Shown: positions 34,996-44,052 of the stretch, in pieces
How positions within the stretch are numbered: position 1 is the first letter of the stretch
Layout of the letters: every line of letters begins with the position of its first letter
Assembly: GCA_020726505.1 (NCBI GenBank)
Contig: JAHLEZ010000003.1
Location: forward strand, 2,418,001 to 2,482,000
Origin: Leptodontidium sp. MPI-SDFR-AT-0119
Lineage: Eukaryota; Ascomycota; Leotiomycetes; Helotiales; Leptodontidiaceae
DNA: 64,000 bases
Direction of reading: 5' to 3'
Translations under genes and position numbers: made by a program
The notes under the pieces: model-generated
Databases searched by the model: none
Seen by the model: the letters and a program-made list of their open reading frames with translations, nothing else
Told to the model about the DNA's origin: nothing

Positions 34996-35579
34996 TCAAA
35001 CTATTCCGATACATTTAATCTCAACATCCGTGTTGTCTGGCAAAGTCCTCACAGCCACACACCTACAATACGATCAGCTTCCCCTCATCGCAGATTGAAC
35101 CTCTTTGACATGACTGACTGTCACGACTATACTTGAGAGAAATGAACTCACGTCCTAGCTGGCTTCACATCACCCCAATACTGCTCATAAATCTCATTCA
35201 TCTTGGCGAAGTCCGCCATATCGGACAAGAACACGTTGACCTCGACGACTTTCTCCAAACTAGAGCCGGCTGCTTCGAGGACCGCGCGGAGGTTGGCTAT
35301 GCATTGATGCTGGATATTACTTCAGTGCTGTACTTGCTCACCCAGAAACTCTCAGGAGAGAGAGTTATCGAGTCGACAATGTGTTGTGTCTTAAACGTGG
35401 ATCTGGATTTAAATTTGAGGGCTTACCGTCCGATCCTGAACTGTACCCTCGACTATCTTCCCCTCGAGATTTTTAGGGAGCTGCCCAGAACAGAATACGA
35501 GACCGTTTGCAATGATGGCTTGGTTGTAGACTGGATGGGGCCTTGGGGCTTTGTCGGTGTAGACTGCGACTTTTGACAT
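34996..35579 (-). CDS. RidA (YjgF/UK114) family enamine/imine deaminase
   Basis: Exons 35579-35427, 35309-35152 and 35062-34996 join to 125 residues, the standard length of the family. Motifs in order are [60 protein letters not shown] and [20 protein letters not shown]. The conserved Arg in PARTC and the terminal Glu of VEIKC line the active site of true RidA members. RidA proteins hydrolyse reactive enamines and imines such as 2-aminoacrylate, which PLP-dependent serine/threonine dehydratases release. The gene diverges from exactly such a dehydratase across 347 bp, so a shared promoter and coupled function are likely. No leader peptide is seen at the chosen start, so cytosolic action is inferred. 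Confidence 0.92.
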
Positions 35580-35926
35580 TGCGACGGAGTGAGTGACTGT
35601 GAATTCGAGTTTTTGGGATCGGTATGGTAGGCTCTCGTTACGCAAGATTCTGATGAGATTGACAAGGAACAGGGTAGATGAGTGAATTTGAATTCTGGAA
35701 TGAAGGCAAGACTAAATATCTTCGAAGTTAAGATTGATATATGTCCGAGGTTAGCTGCAAAATGCGGCCAATGGAACTCCGTCTCCGTCACAATAAAACC
35801 GGCTCGGATTCGGCACTCAACTGACGCCGCAAGCCGCACATATATCTTTGCTATATCAGAAACGGAAGATCACATCTCGTATCATTTGTTGAGTCCGACT
35901 ACAAAGCTTCATTTTGCAAAGGCAAC
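35580..35926. promoter_or_regulatory. divergent promoter between RidA and Ser/Thr dehydratase
   Basis: 347 bp separate the two ATGs, and transcription leaves in both directions. AT-rich TATA-like stretches occur (catatatct near 35837 and gctatatcag near 35853). No specific factor site can be named with confidence. Shared regulation is an inference from geometry. Confidence 0.5.
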
Positions 35927-37135
35927 ATGGCTGGTCTATCTACTTATCCTCCTTTGACAGCCGCCTCCATTACGGAAGCGCATTCCAAGATCGAACAGTA
36001 CATCAACCGAACAGACCTCATAACATCGCAACCTATCGACCAACTCGCATCTTCATCTCAACCTAGATCAGTCTTCCTCCCCTCTAACTCAAAAATCTCA
36101 CCTCCATCAAACACCAATCCCAACGCCCTCGCACCACCAAGATTCAATATCTACTTCAAATGCGAAAATCTCCAATGAACAGGAGCGTTAAAAGTCCGCG
36201 GTGCATTCCACGCTCTTACTCGCTTGATCGAGGACCAAGGAATCGATCAGTTCCGCAGTCGAGGCGTGACAACAGCCTCGTCAGGGAACCATGCTCAAGG
36301 TCTCGCTCTGGCAGCAGCTACTTTTGACGTCCCTGCTTTCATAGTGATGCCAAGGAATAGCACAAGGAGTAAGATCGAAGGGGTTGCGAAGATCTTGGGT
36401 ATTTCTGGGGAGCTTGGTGATTCCGGTGGGAAGGGTGGGAAAGGCGAGATTACCTTTTGTGGGAGTTCTAATGGAGAGAAAAAGGCGGCTGTCGAGGAGA
36501 TGGTTAGGAGAGAGGACTGCGTGTTTGTCCCGCCGTATAATCACCCTGATATTATTTTGGGGCAGGGAACTTGTGCTCTAGAGCTGGAAGAGCAATTTAT
36601 CGAAATGAGAACGGGCAAAAGTGGAGCCGCTCTAGATGCAGTGATTGCCCCCATTGGAGGTGGAGGACTTCTTGGTGGTATTGCGACATGGTTTAGAGAG
36701 AAGCCTGATATCAAAATATTTGGAGCTGAGCCGTCATTTCAGGGAGCGGATGATGCAAGACGAGGTCTTTTGCAGAATGCAAGGATTGAACATGTTTCTT
36801 CCTCGACGATTGCGGATGGGCTACGAACTCCAGTGGGAGAGCTCAATTGGAAGATCGTGAGCGACAAGACGAAAGTGGAGGGTGTTTTTGCTGTGGGAGA
36901 AGAGGAGATCAAGATGGCTATGAGAGTCATCTATGAGGAGTTGGGTATGCTGGCCGAACCCAGTGGATGTGTGCCCTTGGCGGTAGTGTTATTCGACAAA
37001 GATTTCAGGGAGATGGTCGCGAGGGAAGCAAGTGACAGAGGAGGTCGAGCGTGGAATGTGGCAATTGTGTTCAGCGGAGGCAACACAACGATGGAGGCCA
37101 TGCAAGATGTCATCGAAGAAGTACAGTACATTTAA
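35927..37135 (+). pseudogene. PLP-dependent serine/threonine dehydratase-like gene with in-frame TGA
   Basis: One frame of 403 codons. N-terminal features include ITEAHSKIEQYINRTDLITS and FNIYFKCENLQ. Codon 84 (36176-36178) is TGA, followed without a frame change by TGALKVRGAFHALTRLIEDQ, where the Lys of LKVRGA is the PLP-binding lysine. Later motifs are TTASSGNHAQGLALAAA (substrate loop), GGGGLLGGIATWF (phosphate-binding glycines), EPSGCVPLA and VFSGGNTT. The family deaminates Ser or Thr to the 2-oxo acid through an enamine, or racemises serine. Relatives usually have Lys, Arg or His at the TGA site, so CGA to TGA is the simplest change. Translation from an internal ATG at 36224 would lose the PLP lysine. 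RidA diverges upstream and the Zn2Cys6 gene ends 33 bp downstream, tail to tail. Confidence 0.85.
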
Positions 37136-37168
37136 ATAAGACATACAACAAGCGCTCATAAGCTGGTC

Positions 37169-39678
37169 TTAATTTCCGAAGCCGTTGAGAAAATCATCAG
37201 TTACCAGGAAGCACAAATCTCCAGGATTGCTCTCAATGCCTGTGAACCAAGGATTTGGGAGAGAACCCGGTCCATACTCCAGCATACCCATCAAGTTGAA
37301 ATCGGTGTTATAGTCTTGCTGTGGATCGCTGCCAGCCGCAGGGCTTATCGTCTCCAAAATCCCCTCCTTGATCTCCGAGATGCAAGGCCAAACACTCTCA
37401 ACAACTCCCATGGCGTCTAGAATTTGTGCCAGAGGCTTCGATATGTCTTTATCCTCCCACGAAGACTTCTCCAAGTACCTCTTCATGAGTATAACGCCTG
37501 CTGCTGCTGACAAGGTATGTACGAAATCCAGAGGCAAGGCCTCGAAGCGATAGTGTCTACTGTAAACCCGCATCAGACGCAGGACAGCACCTAATGATTC
37601 ATAGCAAACTTCCACGTCTTCCCCTCTAACGACTGCTTCGTCATCAAGATATTGACGTGACGGTCTGTGTAGTATGATCATCCCAGTGTGGAAGAGCATG
37701 TGGAGATGTAACACGTATGGTGGCACCTGGTCGACTGTCCACTGGTTCCAATGCAATTTCTGCGGCAGCACCGTAAGCCACTTAGCGAGAGAGGTATGAA
37801 TTCTCTTTTTGACGTGTTAGTAACCTTTACGTTAAAGTCTTGGATCGGGGAATGTTAGGATTTTATCTCCTAGGACAAAACTTCCAGTGCGGAAAGGGTA
37901 TGCTGACCTGTGCTGTTGCAGCAGCAATCGTGATATCGATTTTCCGATGCCTATTCTCGAAGACTATGAAGCAGCGTTATTATTACTCTTCCAAGTGCTT
38001 TTTGAAGTTGAAAGGCTGCTTCAGGACCCTTCTGGGGCTTGAAAAAGTGGCCTTCGACCCTCACAGAACAAATCGAAACAGGCAAAAGAGAAGAAAATAC
38101 TCACTATCGACAATCATAGTGTGGAAAATCTTGGCCAGCTCTACCTGATGTGTGAAGGCCGCTACAATTGCCAAGCCATCTTCGAAATTGTGCGCTGAGC
38201 TCCCTTTGCTTACGTATGTATCTAGGAGGCTCTCCCACTCTGGTGGATATGGGATTCTGATTGTGTTTCGAACATCAGCTCCGTGAGGATAAAGTGCCGG
38301 AGGCCGGCCGAAATACAGGCTCAGTTGTTTATCTACGATGAAAGCTGCCCTAAAGATAAATTACGAGTTAGTGCTGGGCTTTCGAATGCTATTTTGAAAT
38401 AGATGACGTTTGTTTCACAGCATGTTGCGAAGGTAAAAACCTGTCAGAACAACTTCCAAGGAGAGAAAGCAATTCGCAGTACTTACCAATATACACGCCG
38501 CAGGACCTCGCGGTCTATGGAAGAATCGGCAGCAACGTTCCAATTATTTGGATCAAGGTGCAATCCCATTTCGTGGGTCAAACGACAGGCCATGCCACAG
38601 AACAACCAACCTTTCGATCCCCGTCCCTGACCGATCTCCAGTTGCCCCAATACTAGGAGTGATTGCAATGTAGTGAGCTCCGGAAGTTCTAATGAGTCAT
38701 AAAGCAAGCTTGTAGCTTTTTTGGCGAAGCTAGGAGAGAGTATCTTCAGGGAGGCATCTTCTGAGACCAGTGCCGCTGTTGCACAGATGGAATACATCAG
38801 CATGTCAGAGTAATATGGACCACCACCGGCTGCGTAGTCTCTCAGGAAGTACTCGCGATATATGCACATGTTGTACTGGTATACATTTTGGAAGAATATG
38901 GAGAGCAATTGTCGACAAATCTGACCGTGGGGCTCGTAGGTTCGGCTATCATGTTCAAAAGTCCCAGGGGAATTGTGGGCGATTTGTCCGGAAGTAATCG
39001 ACGAGCCGGTATTGCTACGGGGAAAAGCCCTGCTCGAAGTTCCTGAGAGCTGGATCTCGAACAAACTGGTGCCTCCGTAGAACTGAGTGGCTTTCCTCGA
39101 ATTGAGTTTCCTCATTCTACCCTCTCGAGCTCGGCCAAGAAATATGTCCCCGGACGACGAAGCTGATGGGGATGGGGAGACATAATTCGAGACTGGGTTT
39201 TGCTGGGCTTCAGATGTTACTGCCGTGGCAAGCAGCTCATTTCGCGATGTGTCGTCTGCAGCAGCAAGCTTCTGGACTAGGGATTCAAGAGATGCTATCT
39301 GATTCTGAAGTGCTTGAACATGTTTCTTCGAAGCTGGCCTGCGGAACGATTGTTAGTTTGGGCGAGTCGTTATTGAACAAGTGGATGGAATGACTGTGCC
39401 AACTTACCGCTGTCTTTCCCCACCCCCAGGAAAGGAACAATCAACTTCGGCTTTCGTACATTTCGAGCATGGCATACGCCTATCACATTTGATCTAGTAT
39501 CCCAGTGAGTAAATTGCCAGACACATACGTAGATTGGCACCGCTGACTTTACGCTTGCGGCATCTCTCACACCTGAGAACGGTAAGCAGAGGTTCATGGA
39601 ATCGCACTTCCGTATCCGAGTATCTTACGATATACTGCAGTTGGAATCTGGGGCCGGAGTCACAGACCCGCGCTGCAT
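37169..39678 (-). CDS. Zn2Cys6 transcription factor with coiled coil and middle-homology region
   Basis: Seven exons fit: 39678-39629, 39572-39548, 39493-39408, 39338-38487, 38349-38105, 37950-37908 and 37802-37169, totalling 644 residues. The 25-bp second exon and the third split the zinc cluster; joined, they give CERCRKRKIKC and MPCSKCTKAEVDC, with Cys at 18, 21, 28, 34, 37 and 44. The donor at 39547 (GTCAGC) is weak but alone keeps the Cys spacing. A short coiled coil follows (KKHVQALQNQIASLESLVQK). The fungal middle-homology region covers about residues 130-340 and contains GSKGWLFCGMACRLTHEMGL, RRVYWAAFIVDKQLSLYFGR and RPPALYP. It is a nuclear regulator, probably a dimer. Exons 6 and 7 are less certain. 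It sits between the dehydratase and the Dal5-type permease, which makes these genes plausible targets. Confidence 0.85.
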
Positions 39679-40691
39679 GGCGAGATGCTAAATCGAAATG
39701 AAGCGGGGAAAATTATGCGTGGATAGCGTCGATGTTTACCAATTTCCTGGGTTCACTTGACGATTATTGATCGAGTATCGATGCTTGAGTCCGCTCGTCG
39801 GGATCAACACCGATAGAAGACAGCCGAAGGTTTTATGACTTTTGAAGGAGTTCGTTCTACTTAGTTGTCCTTCAGGGAGGGTGGCTGGTGGGATCCCCTG
39901 CACTTGTCAGATATTGCGCTAGGCTTCGAGGGGTCCATGGAGTGGTATCTCCTAAAATTAACTTCCTAGCTTGTTGTATGAAAGTCGACCAAGTCAAGCT
40001 GGAAGAATGGAGTAAATGACATACTTCTTCTATTCGACAGCACCCATTCACAATATGGCAATGCACAACAAAGCTTTGGTTCGGAATCCAGTTTCTGCTT
40101 TCAAAGGTGGGATTTCTAGTATCTTCGTCAAACCGGGAACAAAACACCGTTCTTTATCGTGGGGTCGCTCTCAAGACTTCAGATATCATTGTAACACGTA
40201 GGATCCAAAATCGTCGGTTCTTCAGCACCGCCTATCTTGTGTCGGTGGCTGCAATCTCAAGGTCTGTATCATGTCATGGAGGCGGACTTCCACCTCCGTT
40301 TTTCGACGCTAGTTTAGCCGAGGGCGAGATAGGGGGCATGACTCGCTAATCACTGGCTCCCTCGAAATGGGCGTGCAGGGTTCATGTTCCTCACAGATTG
40401 ATATTTGAAGATATCTGACTTTCCACCCCGGATTGTCAGTATCTGCCATAGACGGATCTGAATGTCCGTTTGTACGTCTCCGCACGTCACAAGGGCTGTC
40501 TGTGACATTGCAAGGAACACCTCTATGTAATATCAGAACTCAAGCTCAGCTCCCGCGTCTTCATCCATGGCCCCATCCTTCTATAAGAGATGGCATGGAG
40601 AACACCAGTCAGAAGATAGTCCGTTTCCACTAAAGGCCCGTTCCTTCTACAAAGATATCTCATCATATATCCTTTAGAAAATTCAATCATC
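39679..40691. other. 1-kb divergent promoter of the regulator and the Dal5-type permease
   Basis: No gene is supported. GATA-type elements AGATAG occur at 40327-40332 and 40614-40619 and could bind AreA-like nitrogen regulators. TATAAG lies at 40582-40587, 110 bp before the permease ATG. The left half is the upstream region of the leftward regulator. Confidence 0.5.
40582..40587 (+). promoter_or_regulatory. TATA-like element of the Dal5-type permease gene
   Basis: TATAAG in a cttctataagag context, 110 bp upstream of the start codon. Distance and strand are right; the call is by position only. Confidence 0.45.
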
Positions 40692-42234
40692 ATGTCGTCA
40701 AAAGTCGAAGATGTTGCGCCTGAGAAACCATGCGTCAACGACTCCAAAACGGAGCCCAATGAGAAAGTTTACGGCAACGATGAGACAAGCGAAGAAGTCT
40801 CAGAAGTCTACATCGATCCTGTCTTACAGAAGAGAATTCTACGCAAACTCGACACACGTCTCGCGCCACTTTTCTGTGCACTTTACTTCCTCTCCTACCT
40901 GGACCGTAGCAACATCGGCAATGCTGCCATCGCTGGACTTACTGACCAGCTCAACTTGAGTGGCGCTCAGTACAGCACAGCAGTCAGCGTTTTCTTCGCC
41001 ACCTACGTCGCCGCCATCTTCCCCTTGGTCCTGGCCTTGAGAAAGATCAAGACTCACCGCGGCATCACTATCATGGCAGCTGCTTGGGCCATCGCCACAA
41101 TCGGAACAGCATTCGTGAAGTCCTACGGATCTCTAGTTGCATGTCGACTAGTTCTAGGACTGTGCGAGGCGGGTTTCTTTCCCTGCATCAGTCTTTACAT
41201 CACCATGGTTTACAATCGCAAAGAACAAGGCCTCCGTTTTGCTTACCTTTTTGCTGCTACTTCCTTCTCGGGCATGTTTGGTGGTCTCATCGCAACTGGA
41301 ATCACCAAGATCGGTGAAACTGGAGGACTTCGGTCTTGGTCTTGGCTGTACATCGTCGAGGGACTCATCTCTCTGCTCGTAGTGCCCTTCGTGTGGTATG
41401 GATTACCCGAGAAGCCTGCTGAGGCTAAATGGTGGACACCCGAGGAGCGCGAGGCGATGAACCTTCGCGAGCAGCAGCGCTTGGAATATATGGGCCGTGA
41501 GCAATTCGACTGGGCGCAAGTCAGATCAGCGCTCAAAGAGTGGAGGGTCTACACAGGGTATGTATCAACCCGTTCTTTCAATGTCCTAAAATCCACTGCT
41601 GACATGTTCTAGTGCCTTGATCCAATTCTTCCAGGACATCATCCTATACGGCTTCAGTACTTTCCTCCCCTCGATCCTCCGCAACGGTCTCGGCTACAGC
41701 AGAATGGAGGCGCAATACATGAGCGTCCCAGTTTACTTCCTAGGCGGAATTTCTTTTTTCACAGCCGCCACAATCGGTGACAAGTACGGACTCCGAGGCT
41801 CAGTACTCCTCTTTCTCGATGTCTTTGCCGTCGTGGGATACGCACTTCTTGTCTCGGCAGATAGTAATGTTGTCAAATACGTCGCTTGCTACCTCATTGC
41901 TATCCCGCTCTACTGCGGTCCTGGCTTGAACGAAACCTGGATCGTCAACAACACCGCGCCACATTACCGACGTGCAACGGCCCTCGGTCTCTCCCAGGCT
42001 ATTGGAAATGTTGCTGGTGTTGTTGCGCCACAGGTTTACAGAAAAGCACCATATATGTTGGGTCATTGGAGCTCGCTCGGCTCGGCCCTCATCTCGATGG
42101 GATTGATCTCGATGCAGCTTGTTTACTACAAGATACAGAACTCCAAGAAAGACAAGATTTCTCGGGGTGAGAGGGAAGATAATAGGAAGGGTACTACGGG
42201 TGAAGAAAATCTGGAGTTCAGATATGTGTATTAG
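40692..42234 (+). CDS. MFS permease, allantoate/carboxylate (Dal5/ACS) family
   Basis: Exons 40692-41557 and 41613-42234 join to 495 residues (55-bp intron, GTATGT to CTAG). About twelve membrane helices are visible. The family signatures are present: a conserved cytosolic start (LRKLDTRLAPLFCALYFLSY), LDRSNIGNA after helix 1, RLVLGLCEAGFFPCISLYIT in helix 4, and the WSWLYIVEGL motif with the LPEKPAEAKWWTPEER loop at the centre. This anion:cation symporter family imports allantoate, nicotinate, pantothenate and other carboxylates or small peptides across the plasma membrane. The substrate cannot be set from sequence; the adjacent D-glutamate cyclase-like and oxoprolinase genes make an acidic amino acid or 5-oxoproline attractive candidates. 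Transcription is divergent from the Zn2Cys6 gene. Confidence 0.92.
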
Positions 42235-42716
42235 GTTGAAGTCCGTGGGAATGTAAGATGAGTGTCAACGTGGTGTAGTGTGTTGTTTTGAGGCTCAGTT
42301 TCAAGCAGGGTTTATGTGGTGAGGATTTGGCAGTATGGAGAAACGGTCTCAGTAGTTCAATAGCAGAAGTGAATCTGAATCACAATTTTTGTGTCAATAT
42401 GTCTTCCTTCAGTAATAGTGTAGCAGTTTAAAACGTTCTTGATTGTAATTTCTTACTCGCGTAAATTTGTCAACTCGGTCGCTAGACTTCCCCTTTCTCA
42501 ATGCAACCACTCTATCTTCGCTACTTTCCAGATCATTCTGGAAAGGCGAGAGCCATTTATTATCAAGCCACTATAGGATTATATCCAGAATCCATCCACT
42601 GTTATTCGGAATTATTCAAGTGAGATATTTATTGATGTGCCGTGATTTTGAAGAATTGGACAACCGGACGCCGATCAAATTGAAAGTCTTGAATCTAATT
42701 TGTGTCTTTTAGATAT
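42235..42716. other. 482-bp convergent intergenic region
   Basis: Lies between the 3' ends of the permease (rightward) and the DUF1445 gene (leftward). It is AT-rich and probably contains both poly(A) regions. No gene is seen. Confidence 0.5.
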
Positions 42717-43631
42717 CTACTCATTCAAAGCCTCCTCCTCTAGGCAATCCAAAACAAGCATATGTCCCGGCGCATGAGCCATCACAACCCCCTCCAGGGA
42801 AGCCCTCATAACAGCCTCCTGAGGCGTAACACCACATCCCCAAAACAGCGGCACATTCTCCTCATCCCCAACCACCTCACTCAAAGGCCGTCCATCCATC
42901 GTCAACGGCGCATCGCCCCACTGCGGCACATCAACATTCTCAATCCCCAATTTCTCAACCGCCTCCCACCCCCAAGCCACGCACTCCCCATGAGTAGGAA
43001 GATACCGCCGCGTAATAGCACGGATGGCATCGATATCCCTCTTCTTGTACGGCCGCATAGACACCACGTACGTACCGCCCGTGAACGCACCAGCGGGGTT
43101 CAGAGGGATGTTCGTGCGGTACATAGGAACATTGCGATCTAGCAGCGCGTGTCTAGGCGGGAACCCTGAGCGCGAAAGTGCGGATTCGAAACTATAGCTA
43201 CAGCCGATGAGGAAAGCGACATGATCGGATGTCCACTGTGAGATGATATCGGGAACGCCAGCTTCAAGCAGCTTGGAGTCTTGGTAGACGTTGAAACGGG
43301 GGCAGTCGGTGCGGAGGTCTAGCGAGGAGGCGATTTTGGAATCGGGGACGCTGGGGAGGTAGGATTTGAGGATGGAGAAGTCTCCTGGGATACTGGACTC
43401 GGCGATCAAGGGACATGGTACTGGATTGCGAGCGCAGAGATCGCGGAAGTCGGCTGCGTATTTGGAGGGGAGGATTACGAGGTTTGCTTGGAGATGGGAT
43501 GGCGCGAGGCCGGAGGTTGACTTTGTGTGTGTGTTGCTTCGAGAAGCGAGGCGTGCTGCAATGCCAGTTGAGAGTGTTGACAGTGTCATGACCTCGTTGG
43601 TCTGAGAGATAGTGGTGGTTGTGATAGACAT
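42717..43631 (-). CDS. D-glutamate cyclase-like protein (DUF1445)
   Basis: A single exon. I chose ATG 43631 (304 residues); an in-frame ATG at 43709 would add a stretch that lacks family features. The DUF1445 family is recognised by LQANLVILPSKYAADFRDLC, NPVPCPLIAES, the central block WTSDHVAFLIGCSYSFESAL, RNVPMYRTNIPLNPAG, FTGGTYVVSMRP and the C-terminal FWGCGVTPQEAVMRASLEG and HAPGHMLVLD. The mammalian member DGLUCY converts D-glutamate to 5-oxo-D-proline; bacterial members such as YcsI are found with 5-oxoprolinase subunits. The gene diverges from a full-length 5-oxoprolinase, which would open the ring again. This pairing supports a role in D-glutamate / 5-oxoproline turnover, although fungal members have been annotated only as putative hydro-lyases to my knowledge. 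No clear targeting peptide is visible. Confidence 0.9.
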   Translation of the reverse strand: MSITTTTISQTNEVMTLSTLSTGIAARLASRSNTHTKSTSGLAPSHLQANLVILPSKYAADFRDLCARNPVPCPLIAESSIPGDFSILKSYLPSVPDSKIASSLDLRTDCPRFNVYQDSKLLEAGVPDIISQWTSDHVAFLIGCSYSFESALSRSGFPPRHALLDRNVPMYRTNIPLNPAGAFTGGTYVVSMRPYKKRDIDAIRAITRRYLPTHGECVAWGWEAVEKLGIENVDVPQWGDAPLTMDGRPLSEVVGDEENVPLFWGCGVTPQEAVMRASLEGVVMAHAPGHMLVLDCLEEEALNE

Positions 43632-44052
43632 GACTTGAAGACGATCGAAGTATGAATTAATTACTGGATGAAGATGCAAGTTGGAAGCGCCTCTATGACA
43701 TTGACACAAAGTAAGATTACATTCGCATCATAAACTGAACAATACTTATTTCTTCTGACACCTTATCTTTTGAAATTGGCCAGACACTGGCGGAGGTTGG
43801 CTGAGATTGAAATGTCGGATAACTGCCGTCGATCGCGTGGACAATTGAGGAGGCGGACTTCCAGCACCGTCTTTGTGGAGCTTCTGTGTGATTTGAAGTG
43901 ACGGACAACCGCGTCCGCTCCTCCGTCTCGCCACCACCAAAAGACAACACCGTCAACGCCGTCGGAATTATACATAATATGGGCGGAGCGCATGTGCGTT
44001 TTTGAGACTTATGTAGCATAGGCAGCATAGCACATTGCACAAGACCAACACG
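43632..44052. promoter_or_regulatory. divergent promoter between DUF1445 and 5-oxoprolinase genes
   Basis: 421 bp between the two start codons, with transcription in both directions. TTATCT at 43763-43768 is the reverse of AGATAA, a match to the HGATAR site of AreA/Nit2-type nitrogen regulators; a GGATAA at about 43818 is a weaker match. No clear TATA box. Nitrogen control is an inference. Confidence 0.5.
43763..43768 (-). promoter_or_regulatory. GATA (HGATAR) element
   Basis: AGATAA on the minus strand in the shared promoter of the D-glutamate cyclase-like and oxoprolinase genes. A six-base site occurs often by chance, so its value comes only from its position. Confidence 0.3.
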
